From Amycolatopsis acididurans (lineage in GTDB: Bacteria; Actinomycetota; Actinomycetes; Mycobacteriales; Pseudonocardiaceae), in the NCBI RefSeq assembly GCF_012328925.1, contig NZ_JAAXLS010000009.1, positions 124,001 to 188,000 on the forward strand: DNA of 64,000 bases, given 5' to 3'. The notes below the pieces were generated by a model. It saw only the letters and a list, made by a program, of their open reading frames with translations, searched no databases and had not been told where the DNA came from. Positions 63,940 through 64,000 of this stretch are shown here, one piece after another. Each line of letters opens with the position of its first letter. The stretch's first letter is position 1. Position numbers and translations under genes: made by a program.

Positions 63940-64000
63940 GGCCGCCATGCCACCTGATACTCGGGCCGGGATTCGGCTTTCTCTGCGGGGAAGACCTGCT
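63936..64000 (-). CDS. 3' end of ABC substrate-binding protein (partial)
   Basis: One frame on the minus strand is open from the window edge to a TGA at 63938-63936 and reads QVFPAEKAESRPEYQVAWRP. This resembles the C-terminus of Liv-type periplasmic binding proteins (VFP-x-x-A pattern) and the stop overlaps the livH start by ATGA. A binding protein is expected at this place in the operon. Only 20 codons are visible, so the call leans on context. Confidence 0.6.
   Translation of the reverse strand, partial: QVFPAEKAESRPEYQVAWRP

Overview
The window is high-GC, mostly on one reading-frame style with many stop/start overlaps, and fits an actinomycete chromosome. An SsgA-type protein, an orphan Roadblock/LC7 protein, GntR, XRE, TetR and IclR regulators, an F420-type (LLM) oxidoreductase and a LexA paralogue point to a Streptomyces- or Amycolatopsis-like genus. 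A Pseudonocardiaceae member such as Amycolatopsis is my guess from gene content only.

Region 1 (1 to about 5003) looks like the end of an integrated mobile element. It holds a partial SsgA-like gene, two unknown small genes, a PycTM-like membrane protein, a GntR repressor with repeated operator-like sites, an XRE regulator of visibly lower GC, a truncated KsgA/Erm-like methyltransferase and a DUF2188-STAS fusion. It ends at a 47-base 3' fragment of tRNA-Val(GAC) (4957-5003), which I read as the att site. Native chromosome resumes with a terminator and a DUF2127 protein.

Region 2 (5.1 to 9.0 kb) is ordinary accessory chromosome: a TetR gene divergent from an 'abortive infection'-type barrel protein, an LC7 protein, a decayed DoxX gene and an unknown gene.

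Region 3 (9.0 to about 53 kb) is the main content: a large catabolic gene cluster. It has two similar P450s, one 3Fe-4S ferredoxin, one Rieske oxygenase, two aldehyde dehydrogenases, one zinc alcohol dehydrogenase, two SDRs, four acyl-CoA dehydrogenases, one classical thiolase, one DUF35 plus thiolase-like pair, one family III CoA-transferase, two double-length fused CoA-transferases, an alpha-methylacyl-CoA racemase homologue, three amidohydrolase-2 proteins, two D-aminoacylase-type proteins, another amidohydrolase, a fused indolepyruvate ferredoxin oxidoreductase, an MFS carrier and an alpha/beta hydrolase. Nearly every divergent promoter in it carries a 14-bp dyad, AGYRANNNNTYACT, which I found by eye at 14 places. 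One copy lies just upstream of the TetR gene at 14503-15177, which is therefore the best candidate for the common repressor. The gene set predicts oxidation of a hydrophobic, probably branched or cyclic carboxylic acid or alcohol to acyl-CoA, side-chain shortening and hydrolytic C-C or amide cleavage. The substrate is unknown to me. The set does not include the hallmark ring-opening genes of cholesterol degradation.

Region 4 (53 to 54.7 kb) has a LexA-like paralogue coupled to a membrane protein. Region 5 (54.7 to 64 kb) is a second catabolic operon: an IclR regulator, then on the minus strand a Liv-type ABC transporter (partial binding protein, LivH, LivM, LivG, LivF), an MmgE/PrpD protein, an Asp/Glu/hydantoin racemase-family protein, a flavoprotein and a cyclic amidohydrolase. 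It probably imports and opens a small cyclic amide, imide or hydantoin-like acid.
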